DNA from: an uncultured Eggerthella sp.
Lineage (GTDB): Bacteria; Actinomycetota; Coriobacteriia; Coriobacteriales; Eggerthellaceae
Direction: 5' to 3'
Assembly: GCA_900542065.1 (NCBI GenBank)
Contig: UQLU01000009.1
Span: 1 to 64,000 of the forward strand
Length of the DNA stretch: 64,000 nt
Shown: positions 8,849-16,538 of the stretch, piece by piece
Numbering within the stretch: position 1 is the stretch's first letter
Layout: each line of letters begins with the position of its first letter
Made by a program: the position numbers and the translations under genes
The notes under the pieces: generated by a model
What the model saw: the letters and a program-made list of their open reading frames with translations, nothing else
The model's database searches: none
Told to the model about the DNA's origin: nothing

Positions 8849-8872
8849 AAAAAAGAATTCGCTTGGGCGAAT
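8849..8872 (-). terminator. Short terminator hairpin of the riboswitch expression platform
   Basis: On the minus strand ATTCGC-CCAA-GCGAAT is followed by TC and six T. It starts only a few bases after the 3' strand of the aptamer P1 stem, the usual place for a transcriptional expression platform. The stem is short, so its strength is uncertain. Confidence 0.6.
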
Positions 8873-8877
8873 ATGAT

Positions 8878-8971
8878 GCTCTGTCCTTTTGCCTGAGAGT
8901 TTCGGTCCGCTTAGTGGTGCGAAACCTTGCCCCTTCGGCACCCAGTAAATCTGGGATTCTCCAGAGACCCC
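8878..8971 (-). ncRNA. Glycine riboswitch aptamer
   Basis: The minus strand carries the conserved glycine-aptamer elements in order: CTCTGGAGAAT at the 5' side, GTGCCGAAGGGGCAAGG, and ACTCTCAGGCAAAAGGACAG closing the P1 stem (CTCTG with CAGAG). The match to the family core is almost letter-perfect. I see one complete aptamer; the following leader does not contain a convincing second one. It lies in the leader of the symporter gene that ends at 7116 and behind the paralogous gene that ends at 9245. Confidence 0.95.
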
Positions 8972-9127
8972 ATCCATGTCCAGTTTCAAAACGATTCAAG
9001 ACACTTCAGTGAGGATGTTTTTTGCAAGCGTTAGTCTACACGTTGTTTTGGGTTTTGTGCATTAAAAACGTGTTAACAAAGCGACGAACGGAAATTCGAG
9101 CGGTTTTCGGTCGAAGATCATCGGTCA

Positions 9128-9259
9128 GCGAGTTTTATCCGTTGTGCTGGGCTCGTTTTAGCCGATGCGCTGATTTTTTCCTGTCGGGCTTGCTTTAGCC
9201 GAAGCCCTGAATGTGCGCTGTCGATGATCTTCGACTTGCGAGTTTTATCCGTTGCGCTG
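9128..9259. repeat. Four related 22-bp repeats across the symporter stop
   Basis: Copies at 9128-9149, 9151-9172, 9188-9209 and 9238-9259 share a core like GCGAGTTTTATCCGTTGCGC. The first and last differ at a single base. The last copy includes the final codons of the upstream symporter gene. An inverted repeat GTCGAAGATCATC / GATGATCTTCGAC brackets the first three copies. Confidence 0.75.
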
Positions 9260-10762
9260 AATCTGTTCTTCCATCTTTTGGTACGCCGCTTTCTTTGGCG
9301 TCTTCCAGTCGTCCGAATCGTCGGGACGAGGTTCCATTGCTTTTTCGTCGCCCTTAGCCTTCTTTAAGCGATTCAGGTAGTTGTAAGCTTCCTTGGCGGT
9401 TACGCCAGAAAGTGCAAACAGAGCAATCATGTTTGGAACTGCCATGCAAGCGTTAAAGATGTCGGCAATCGTCCAAACAGCGGAAACCGTCATGTAAGGA
9501 CCAATGAAGAGGCAGAGGATGTACAGCCAGCGATAAATCTTTAAGCCGCGCGCGTTGCGGTTAAAGAAGTATTCAAAGCAGCGCTCGCCATAATAGTTCC
9601 AGCCCAAAATTGTGGTGAAACCAAACAGAGCCAAGCAGATCATCAAAATGAACGATACTGCCTCAGGTGGCAAGAAAGGCAAGCCCGCCTGGAATGCGGC
9701 GTTGGTAACGGCAGCACCTTCCAAGCCAGGAATTCCATAGGTGTTGGTCATAACCAAAGCCAAGCCAGTCATGGAACAAATGATGATGGAGTCAATAAAG
9801 GTCTGGGTCATGGTTACCAAACCCTGGCGAGCAGGCTCGTTGGTCTTAGCAGCAGCTGCAGCGATTGGGGCAGAACCCAAACCAGCTTCGTTTGCGAAAA
9901 TGCCTCGAGCAAGACCAAACTGCATAGCAATAAGAATGGCGCCGAACATACCTGCGCCGAATGCCTGTAAGCCAAAAGCGTGCTGCACAATAAGGAGCAG
10001 TGCTGCAGGAAGCTTATCAATGTTGTAGAAGATAAGCGTGAACGAAAACACCAAGAAAAGTACAACCATGGCGGGTACTACCTTTTCAGAGAAGGTAGCA
10101 ATGCGCTTCAGGCCACCAATAATAACCATGCCTGCCAAAACAGCCGTAAGTAGACCACCAATTACGGTCGCGATGGAAAATTCGCCACCAAGAATGTTTA
10201 CGGTGTGAGACATTGCAGGGTCGAAGAAGCCTGTAACGGCGCTCGAGATAGAGTTAATCTGGGTAAATGTTCCCATGCCAAACAGAGCAACGCACATGCC
10301 AAAGAACGCAAATGCCTTAGCAAGCCAACGCCATTTCTGGCCCATGCCGTTTTCGATGTAGTAGAACGGACCACCAAGGACGTGGCCCTTCTTGTCCATA
10401 GTACGGAACTTAACCGCTAACAAACCCTCGGAGAATTTGGTTGCCATGCCGAAAATAGCTGCCAACCACATCCAGAACAGCGCACCAGGACCACCAGCAA
10501 CAACCGCGGTTGCAATACCAACAATGTTACCAGTACCAACCGTTGCCGACATTGCGGTACAGAGTGCGCCAAAGCTGGTTACTTCACCTTTGCCATCTTC
10601 TTCATTCTTGAAGGTGTACTTCAGTGCAAGGCCAAGGGTGCGGAATTGCAGACCGCGCAAACGGAAGGTAAGGAAAATGCCACCCAGCAAAATAAGAGCA
10701 ATAAGTGGTGGGCCCCAAATAACACTATCGATAGCGGTAAGTATATTGGTGAATTCTTCCAC
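9245..10762 (-). CDS. alsT: Sodium:alanine/glycine symporter (AlsT/AgcS family), paralogue
   Basis: This AGCS-family Na+-coupled amino-acid carrier of about 505 residues is nearly identical along its length to the symporter at 7116-8627. It shares the same signatures (GALCTAMSATVGTGNIV, FANEAGLGSAPIAAAAAKT), and divergence is concentrated at both termini. The GTG at 10762 follows AAAGGAAGG and is preferred over the ATG at 10822. No riboswitch precedes it; its leader instead has an inverted repeat (10867-10947). The pair is a tandem duplication whose copies have been placed under different control. Confidence 0.92.
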   Translation of the reverse strand: MEEFTNILTAIDSVIWGPPLIALILLGGIFLTFRLRGLQFRTLGLALKYTFKNEEDGKGEVTSFGALCTAMSATVGTGNIVGIATAVVAGGPGALFWMWLAAIFGMATKFSEGLLAVKFRTMDKKGHVLGGPFYYIENGMGQKWRWLAKAFAFFGMCVALFGMGTFTQINSISSAVTGFFDPAMSHTVNILGGEFSIATVIGGLLTAVLAGMVIIGGLKRIATFSEKVVPAMVVLFLVFSFTLIFYNIDKLPAALLLIVQHAFGLQAFGAGMFGAILIAMQFGLARGIFANEAGLGSAPIAAAAAKTNEPARQGLVTMTQTFIDSIIICSMTGLALVMTNTYGIPGLEGAAVTNAAFQAGLPFLPPEAVSFILMICLALFGFTTILGWNYYGERCFEYFFNRNARGLKIYRWLYILCLFIGPYMTVSAVWTIADIFNACMAVPNMIALFALSGVTAKEAYNYLNRLKKAKGDEKAMEPRPDDSDDWKTPKKAAYQKMEEQIQRNG

Positions 10763-10866
10763 GGCGGCCCTTCCTTTCGATCTATAAACGTCTCTAAAAT
10801 CGAAAGAAAGATGATTTCGCAACGATTCAAGACATATTGTTGAGGGGTACTTTATTGTGGTGTAGT

Positions 10867-10947
10867 CTACTACCGCAAATGTTACGAAACTGAGTCGAAT
10901 GGTCTTATTGAACGAAATTCGGGCGAAATTCGCCCTTTGCGGTAGTA
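10867..10947. promoter_or_regulatory. Inverted repeat and nested palindrome upstream of the second symporter
   Basis: TACTACCGCAAA (10868-10879) and TTTGCGGTAGTA (10936-10947) are perfect twelve-base complements. Between them lies the palindrome GGGCGAAATTCGCCC (10921-10935). They sit 105-185 bases before the GTG start and may be an operator pair or a leader RNA stem. Confidence 0.45.
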
Positions 10948-10995
10948 AAGGCTAGTAGCCCCTCTGTGTGAAAGGTTGCTATTTTGCGCTAAACG

Positions 10996-11025
10996 GAAAA
11001 AGCCCCTTTACGAAAAAGGAGCTTT
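10996..11025 (-). terminator. Terminator of the SDR gene
   Basis: Minus strand AAAGCTCCTTT pairs with AAAGGGGCTTT (one wobble) and is followed by a T-run. It lies 75 bases after the SDR stop. Confidence 0.8.
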
Positions 11026-11048
11026 GGATGAGTCCTGTCAAATTAATT

Positions 11049-11114
11049 AAGCTTCGTCGTGCTGGCTCTGCCAAATAGGCCAAGCTTCGCTGCGCAAGTC
11101 CTACCAAATAGACC
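11049..11114. repeat. Two adjacent 33-bp degenerate repeats over the SDR stop codon
   Basis: Units 11049-11081 and 11082-11114 both begin AAGCTTCG and both contain ACCAAATAGACC or CCAAATAGGCC. The second unit runs into the last codons of the SDR gene. The 12-mer GCTTCGTCGTGC in unit one recurs at 48053-48064, after another gene's stop. Confidence 0.65.
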
Positions 11115-11934
11115 TGGCTCCATCTACATAGAGCGGGGTGCCGTTAACCATATCGGAGCAATCGCACGCCAAGAACAAGGCAGCAGCAGCAATATCCATG
11201 GGATCGCCCACTTTACGGTTATGGGGGATAGGATGTGTGATTGCCTCATAAGCGCGTGGCTTATTGAGGGTTGTTTGCGTCATGTTGGTGTCAATATAGC
11301 CAGGACAAATGCAGTTAACGCGAATATTGAAACGAGCCCACTCGAAAGCCATACAGCGGGTCAGCTGCAAAACTGCAGCTTTCGCTGAAGCGTAGGCTGC
11401 CATACGGGTAGAAGCAACACGTGCTACAACGGATGCAAGGTTAATGATGTTTCCTTGCTCTTGTTCTATCATAATTTTTGCTACACGCTGCGAAAGGAAG
11501 AACACTGCTTTATAGTCGGTGTCCACTACGCGATCGAATTCGTCTTCATCGGTGTCTACAATAAGCTGATCGTTGCTTAGAACAACCCCAGCATTATTTA
11601 CCAAGATGTCAATGCGACCAAATGCATCCATGGCGGTTTGGACCAAGTTTTCTTGGTCTTCGTTGGAGCGAACATCGCAGTGAACAGGAATTATTTGAGT
11701 GCCCAGTTCATGCCTCGATTCTTCGGCAATTTCCTTGGCACGTGCCTCAATTTTTTCTGCATCCATATCGGCAATAACCAGATCAGCGCCGTAGGCTGCA
11801 AAGGTGCGTGCAATGGCGCGTCCAATGCCGATTTCGCTGCCAACACCGGTAATAATTGCCTTTTTCCCTGTTAAATCGAAGCGAGGGATTCCCATTTGTC
11901 CCGTCGTGAAAATAGTGTGGTCGCTTCCCTTCAT
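11101..11934 (-). CDS. Short-chain dehydrogenase/reductase
   Basis: This is a classical SDR oxidoreductase of 277 residues. The cofactor motif is ITGVGSEIGIGRAIA (about residue 28); VIADMD after the second strand favours NAD(H) through its acidic residue. ILVNNAGVV is the structural NNAG motif. The catalytic Ser lies in INLASVVA and Tyr/Lys in AYASAKAAV. The C-terminal block is DIAAAALFLACDCSDMVNGTPLYVDGA. AAAGGAGGGG precedes the ATG. It is downstream of, and co-oriented with, the MFS-CBS transporter, but a terminator separates them. The substrate is unknown; sugar alcohols and hydroxy acids are common in this subgroup. Confidence 0.88.
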   Translation of the reverse strand: MKGSDHTIFTTGQMGIPRFDLTGKKAIITGVGSEIGIGRAIARTFAAYGADLVIADMDAEKIEARAKEIAEESRHELGTQIIPVHCDVRSNEDQENLVQTAMDAFGRIDILVNNAGVVLSNDQLIVDTDEDEFDRVVDTDYKAVFFLSQRVAKIMIEQEQGNIINLASVVARVASTRMAAYASAKAAVLQLTRCMAFEWARFNIRVNCICPGYIDTNMTQTTLNKPRAYEAITHPIPHNRKVGDPMDIAAAALFLACDCSDMVNGTPLYVDGARSIW

Positions 11935-12043
11935 AAGTGCCCCTCCTTTTGAAATTTCATTGGTAAAGTGTTTTCGAAATCTCTTTTATCCCCTTTGAGA
12001 TTTCTGCTGAAATTCCTTTTATAAAAATCTCCCTATCCGTAAT

Positions 12044-12080
12044 GATAAAACGAAAGGGCACCCATGAGGATGCCCTTCGC
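12044..12080 (-). terminator. Terminator between MFS-CBS and SDR genes
   Basis: Minus strand GAAGGGCATCC-TCAT-GGGTGCCCTTTC is followed by GTTTTAT. Confidence 0.75.
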
Positions 12081-12219
12081 TATTGATTTATTTCAAACTA
12101 GAAGAGATAGGTAAACGTTTGTTATGACCGCAGATTGATTGAGTATTCACAAATCCAATTCTGCTAGTCGCAGTTCTGCCTTGGTCGTAATTTATTGACC
12201 GTTTCGGTTGAGAGTTTTT

Positions 12220-14115
12220 TTAAATTCCTTCACGTTCTAAGTATGACTTCATGGCATATTGCGTGATGTCGGAGCGGTTAATAACGCCTACGACCTTTCC
12301 GTGGTCAAGAACAGGAGCTTTCTTCAGGTGGTTGTCGCCCAAGATTCGGCAGACCATCGGAAGATCAGCGTCAATGTCTACGCCAATGGTGTTGCGCGTG
12401 GCAATGTCCATAACGTTGCGGTTCACCAACGCATCCAGCTTTTCGTCGAAACCAGAGTTGTCGCGCTGTAGGCGCATGATTAAAACAACAGGGTCGGTGT
12501 ACATATGGCTTCGATCGGATAGTTCACGCATAACATCACCGTCGGAGATAAAGCCAACAGGTTCGTTTTTGTCGTTGACGATTGGCATGGCGCTTACGTT
12601 CTTTTCTACAAACATATGAATAGCATCAAGTACGGTTGCGCTTGCGGGCAGGGTGAACACATTGCGACGCATGATGGTTTCAAGTAAGGAAGTCTCGGTG
12701 CGTTCAGGAGCTTCACCGTCGCGTACGGTGGGCTTATTTTTCACGAAGATTATGGTCATGATCAAGCCAATGGTGCACAGGATGCCTGAAACTGCAAACG
12801 AAATGTTGATGCCTGTAATGCTTGCATGTATTGAATCCATGTTACCCATCAAGGAAGCGGCAACCAAGGTATATACCGAAACAAGAATAGCGGTACCAAG
12901 AGAACCAGAAACTTGGCGGAAGGTGTTGTTTACTGAAGTGCCGTGGTTCATCACCTTGTTATCGAGTGCATTCATTGCCCATGTGGTGATAGGCATGTTC
13001 ACCAAAGAAAGCGAAAACATACGTACCGTATAAAGGATGGTCAAGAACACAACATCGGTGCTGTCGTTTAAGGTAGCAAAGGCAAACGTGCTAATAACCA
13101 GCAAGGTCATACCTATGATACTTAAGACGCGAGGGCCATGTTTGTCGAATAGGCGACCAGCAACAGGACCCATAATGCCCATCAAAATTGCACCAGGCAT
13201 TAAAACCAAACCAGAAACGGTTGCTGAATAACCCATGAGCGACTGCAGATAAATTGGCATCAAGATACCAGCCGAAAGTAGTGAGGCTTGAACAAGCATG
13301 CCAATAATGGTGCCCATCAAAAACTTGTGATTTTTCAGCACGCGAACGTTGAGCATGGGCTTTTCCATAGAAAGCTGGCGACGGAAGAAAAAGATTAGAA
13401 TAACGACGCCAACCAAGCTTGCTATCAGCGCTTCTATGCTGATACCTGAAGATCCGATGACGCTGAAACCATAGAGCATGGTACCAAAACCGAGGGTGGA
13501 CAAAATAAGCGATGGTTTATCCAGTACAACACCTTCGGAATGGGGCTTTTGTTTCTGCAGGACAAAAGGCGTTACGGCGATAACGATGGCAGAAAAGACA
13601 GCGATCGCCAAGAATAAATCGCGCCAGCTGTAATGGTCAATTACCAAACCAGCAACCGTAGGACCTATGGCGGGGCCGAACGCAATAACAACGCCAAACA
13701 TACCCATGGCAGTACCGCGGCGCTCGACAGGGAACATAAGCATAAGCACGGTCATAACCATAGGCATAAGGATGCCTGCACCAGCAGCCTGAGCTAAACG
13801 GCCTGTAAGCAGGAGGGGGAAGTTTGGTGCAATGCCGCACAGCAGGCTGCCCAGTGCAAAGATGGCCATAGAAACGATAAAGAGAGATCGCGTGGTAAAG
13901 CGGTCAATCAAAAATGCAGTAATAGGAATCATGATGGCGTTTACCAGGGTAAAGCCAGTGGTCAGCCATTGGGCTGTTGCAGCATCGATGCCCATTTCGG
14001 CCATGATAGGGGGAAGGGCAGGGGTTACAACGGTCTGATTAAGTACGGTAACAAATGCACCCAAAATCAAAATAATGAGCGTTACTTTTTGTTTGCTGGT
14101 TAATCCCCAACCCAT
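12220..14115 (-). CDS. DHA2-type MFS efflux transporter fused to a C-terminal CBS-domain pair
   Basis: This 631-residue protein has two parts. Residues 1 to about 465 are a 14-helix drug:H+ antiporter (DHA2/EmrB type), with the first loop LIDRFTTRSLFIVSM and antiporter motif C GMFGVVIAFGPAIGPTVAG. Residues 480-631 are two CBS motifs: TIMRRNVFTLPASATVLDAI ... GFISDGDVMREL, then VMDIATRNTIGVDIDADLPM ... VVGVINRSDITQYAM. CBS pairs bind adenosine nucleotides and usually regulate the attached protein, so activity may respond to energy state or a nucleotide signal. That is inference; the fusion itself is read directly. AGAAAGG precedes the ATG. A TetR gene is divergent and is the likely regulator. 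Confidence 0.9.
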   Translation of the reverse strand: MGWGLTSKQKVTLIILILGAFVTVLNQTVVTPALPPIMAEMGIDAATAQWLTTGFTLVNAIMIPITAFLIDRFTTRSLFIVSMAIFALGSLLCGIAPNFPLLLTGRLAQAAGAGILMPMVMTVLMLMFPVERRGTAMGMFGVVIAFGPAIGPTVAGLVIDHYSWRDLFLAIAVFSAIVIAVTPFVLQKQKPHSEGVVLDKPSLILSTLGFGTMLYGFSVIGSSGISIEALIASLVGVVILIFFFRRQLSMEKPMLNVRVLKNHKFLMGTIIGMLVQASLLSAGILMPIYLQSLMGYSATVSGLVLMPGAILMGIMGPVAGRLFDKHGPRVLSIIGMTLLVISTFAFATLNDSTDVVFLTILYTVRMFSLSLVNMPITTWAMNALDNKVMNHGTSVNNTFRQVSGSLGTAILVSVYTLVAASLMGNMDSIHASITGINISFAVSGILCTIGLIMTIIFVKNKPTVRDGEAPERTETSLLETIMRRNVFTLPASATVLDAIHMFVEKNVSAMPIVNDKNEPVGFISDGDVMRELSDRSHMYTDPVVLIMRLQRDNSGFDEKLDALVNRNVMDIATRNTIGVDIDADLPMVCRILGDNHLKKAPVLDHGKVVGVINRSDITQYAMKSYLEREGI

Positions 14116-14296
14116 AAGTGACCTTTCTTAGTTGTGTACTAGTGATCCAACCCGTTCTTGTTTGAAAGAATATTTGGAAAGATTGTTAGCTTACGCCTTG
14201 CAGGTGATAATATTACACACGGTGTATTTATATAGTAAGTATAAATTTAAAAGAAATAGCGTGAGTGGCGTATTTATCACCATTTAAGCAAATAGT

Positions 14297-14476
14297 TAAA
14301 GCGCAGATGCAAGAGGCAAAGAAGACTGTGCAAAAAGTAAAGGTGCTGACGTAAGAAGCGAAAGCGTTAGCGTAAGAGACATAAGTGCCAACGCAAGAGG
14401 TAAAGCTTCTGCCAAAAGCGGAAGCGCCAACACGAGAAGTAAGAACCAACGCAAGAAGCGATAAAAGGAATAAAGA
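14297..14476. repeat. Purine-rich degenerate repeats in the MFS/TetR divergent gap
   Basis: Blocks like GCAAGAGGCAAAG, GTAAGAAGCGAAAG, GTAAGAGACATAAG, GCAAGAGGTAAAG and GCAAGAAGCGATAA recur about every 20 bases on the plus strand. The frame is open through them up to the TetR start, but the composition argues against coding. The rest of the gap from 14116 is AT-rich and should hold the divergent promoters. Confidence 0.6.
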
Positions 14477-14480
14477 AACA

Positions 14481-15116
14481 GTGGAACCAGAAAAAACAAA
14501 ACCAGAACATCCTTCGCAACCCTGTGGTTTGCGCGAGCGTAAAAAAGAACAAACGCGTCAAGCCATCGAAAAGACCATTCTTTGTTTGGTAATAGAGAAG
14601 GGCTACGAAGAAGTAACGGTTGAAGAGGTGTGCGAAAAGGTAGGAATTTCTCGAAAGACGTTTTTCAACTACTTTTCTTCGAAACGCGCTGCAGTTATTG
14701 GGCGTTCGTACATCCCAAGTAAAGAAATGTTTTTGAAGGCGATTGAAACTCATCCCGACGCTGATTACGTTGATGTAATCACGGGATGTATTGAACACGG
14801 ACTGACAGCAGAAGATGCTTCGCCAGAAATCAAAGACTTGCGCAAGGCAGCTATGCTGAATTCTCCAGAGATTTTCTTTCGTAGCAATAAAAGTTCTTTA
14901 GTGCTGCAGCCCGCCATTATGGAAGCCCTGTGTGCTTTTTTCTCAGAACATCCTGAAAAAAGAAAAATCCCCGAGCTTTCTTTAAAAGAGGAATGTCTCT
15001 TGGGAACCTCTTCAATTATTTGTGTGATGCGCTCACACATTATGCTTTCGAGTTTTAAAGATCATCCCGCCAAAATTAGCGAAGCACGTTCTTTGGTGAA
15101 GGTCTTTTTGTCGTAA
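14481..15116 (+). CDS. TetR-family transcriptional regulator
   Basis: This is a one-component repressor of 211 residues. The DNA-binding domain spans residues 15-70: RERKKEQTRQAIEKTILCLV, GYEEVTVEEVCEKVGISRKT and FFNYFSSKRA, the canonical TetR helix-turn-helix with the FFNYF recognition block. The C-terminal ligand domain is not recognisable. The GTG at 14481 follows AAAGGAA. Longer in-frame starts (to 14385) would add a purine-repeat-encoded tail and are disfavoured. It is divergent from the MFS-CBS pump and followed, after a terminator, by another MFS pump; it probably represses one or both. Confidence 0.88.
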   Translation: MEPEKTKPEHPSQPCGLRERKKEQTRQAIEKTILCLVIEKGYEEVTVEEVCEKVGISRKTFFNYFSSKRAAVIGRSYIPSKEMFLKAIETHPDADYVDVITGCIEHGLTAEDASPEIKDLRKAAMLNSPEIFFRSNKSSLVLQPAIMEALCAFFSEHPEKRKIPELSLKEECLLGTSSIICVMRSHIMLSSFKDHPAKISEARSLVKVFLS

Positions 15117-15183
15117 AAATTATCAAAATTAACCATCTAAATTAAAAACAATTAAAATAACGAAACTGTGTGTTTTAACTAAG

Positions 15184-15207
15184 ACGGCGCTACGGGCGCC
15201 GTTTTTG
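15184..15207 (+). terminator. Terminator after the TetR gene
   Basis: GACGGCGC-TACG-GGCGCCGT is followed by TTTTGAT, a compact stem-loop and T-run before the next gene's ribosome binding site. Confidence 0.8.
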
Positions 15208-15230
15208 ATGGAGGAATAAAGGACGGTTTC

Positions 15231-16451
15231 GTGGAATATAGTGCTGGTCGCACCAAATTAGCTACGGTTGCTTTGGTAACGGTTGGATTTGCCCTAGGCT
15301 TTGCTGAATTTATTGTTATTGGCATTACGCCTGATATTGCAGAAATTTACAACATTCCTCTTTCAGATGCGGGTAACCTTGTAGGTTATTTTGCCGTGGC
15401 CTATGCGGCGTCGACGCCGATTATCGTGCTTTCGACGGGCAGGTTTAGGCGCTTTCCGCTGTTCGTTATTTTTCTTGCGGTATTCAATATAGGCAATCTG
15501 CTTGCAATTTTGGCGCCTAGCTATGAAGTGCTTATGTTGGCGCGAATTTGTACCGCAATTGTTTCGGGTGTGACGCTTTCTACGGTTATGACGTTCATTA
15601 ATGACATCATTCCGCAGGACCAGGCACCGCGCATTATTTCCTTTGTGTATGCAGGCTTTTCGGTTGCCAGTGTTTTGGGTACTCCGATTGGCACGCTCTT
15701 GTCCGATGCCTTCGGTATTAAGTCTGCCTTTATTGCGGTAGAGGCAGTAGCACTTTTGGTGACGGTGCTCCTGCTGATTTCGGTTCCTCGTTCAGGATCC
15801 ACTGACGTTTCGTCGAGCGTGCGTGAGCAGCTGGTTATCCTGAAAGATCGCCGTATCATTTTGGTGCTGGTTATGAAGGCCTTCGGCATGGCGGCAACCT
15901 ATGTGTTCTACGTATATGTAACGCCTATTCTGGAAGATTCAGTAGGACTTTCTGTTTGGATGGTAAGTCTGGTGCTGTTCTTCTATGGTGGTGCCACGAT
16001 TGTGTCTAACTTGGGCAGTGGCTCGCTCGCGCAGCGCTATGGTTTAGGTAAGTTGCCTTTGATGTTTGCCTTGCAGGCGGTAGTCCTGGCGCTTTTGGGA
16101 TTAAGTCTGGCTTCGGGCAATACCATCTTATGCATTATTAATGTGGTACTAACGGGCGTGTTTATTTACCACATGAATGCGCCTTTACAGTCGTATCTGC
16201 TGCAAGTTTCTGCAAAGGACTATCCTCGCGCTTTAACGCTGGCATCCGCTGTTATGCCGACCTCGTCCGATATTGGTATCGCGACTGGTTCTTTTATGGG
16301 CGGCGTTGTGGCTACGAATTTAGGCTTTGCGTGGTCTGGCCCAATTGGCGCTTTGCTTGCAGTTGTTTCCGTTGTTGCTGCTTTTATGATCTTGCAGCCA
16401 GAAAGCCGCATGGGTGGATCGCTTCGTTCGCGCCTTCGTCGTAAAAACTAG
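15231..16451 (+). CDS. MFS transporter, DHA1 family (AraJ/YdhP-like)
   Basis: This 12-helix major facilitator, 406 residues long, is predicted to export small molecules by proton antiport. The N-terminal helix block GFALGFAEFIVIGITPDIA is the DHA1 arabinose-efflux-like opening. LSTGRFRRFPLFVI is the loop 2-3 motif A region, and GFSVASVLGTPIGTLLSDAFG is the helix 5 motif C region. The start is a GTG with AAAGGACGG upstream. The gene is separated from tetR by a terminator but may share its regulator. The substrate is unknown. Confidence 0.88.
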   Translation: MEYSAGRTKLATVALVTVGFALGFAEFIVIGITPDIAEIYNIPLSDAGNLVGYFAVAYAASTPIIVLSTGRFRRFPLFVIFLAVFNIGNLLAILAPSYEVLMLARICTAIVSGVTLSTVMTFINDIIPQDQAPRIISFVYAGFSVASVLGTPIGTLLSDAFGIKSAFIAVEAVALLVTVLLLISVPRSGSTDVSSSVREQLVILKDRRIILVLVMKAFGMAATYVFYVYVTPILEDSVGLSVWMVSLVLFFYGGATIVSNLGSGSLAQRYGLGKLPLMFALQAVVLALLGLSLASGNTILCIINVVLTGVFIYHMNAPLQSYLLQVSAKDYPRALTLASAVMPTSSDIGIATGSFMGGVVATNLGFAWSGPIGALLAVVSVVAAFMILQPESRMGGSLRSRLRRKN

Positions 16452-16464
16452 CAACATAAAACAC

Positions 16465-16492
16465 GATGGTGCACAAAAGTATGTGCACCATC
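16465..16492. terminator. Hairpin between convergent MFS and CoA-transferase genes
   Basis: GATGGTGCAC-AAAAGTAT-GTGCACCATC is a perfect ten-base stem. The T-run is poor on both sides, so efficiency is uncertain. Confidence 0.55.
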
Positions 16493-16538
16493 TAAGAGAA
16501 GAATCTGAAGATACTATCGTGTTGCAGAAAACACGAGC

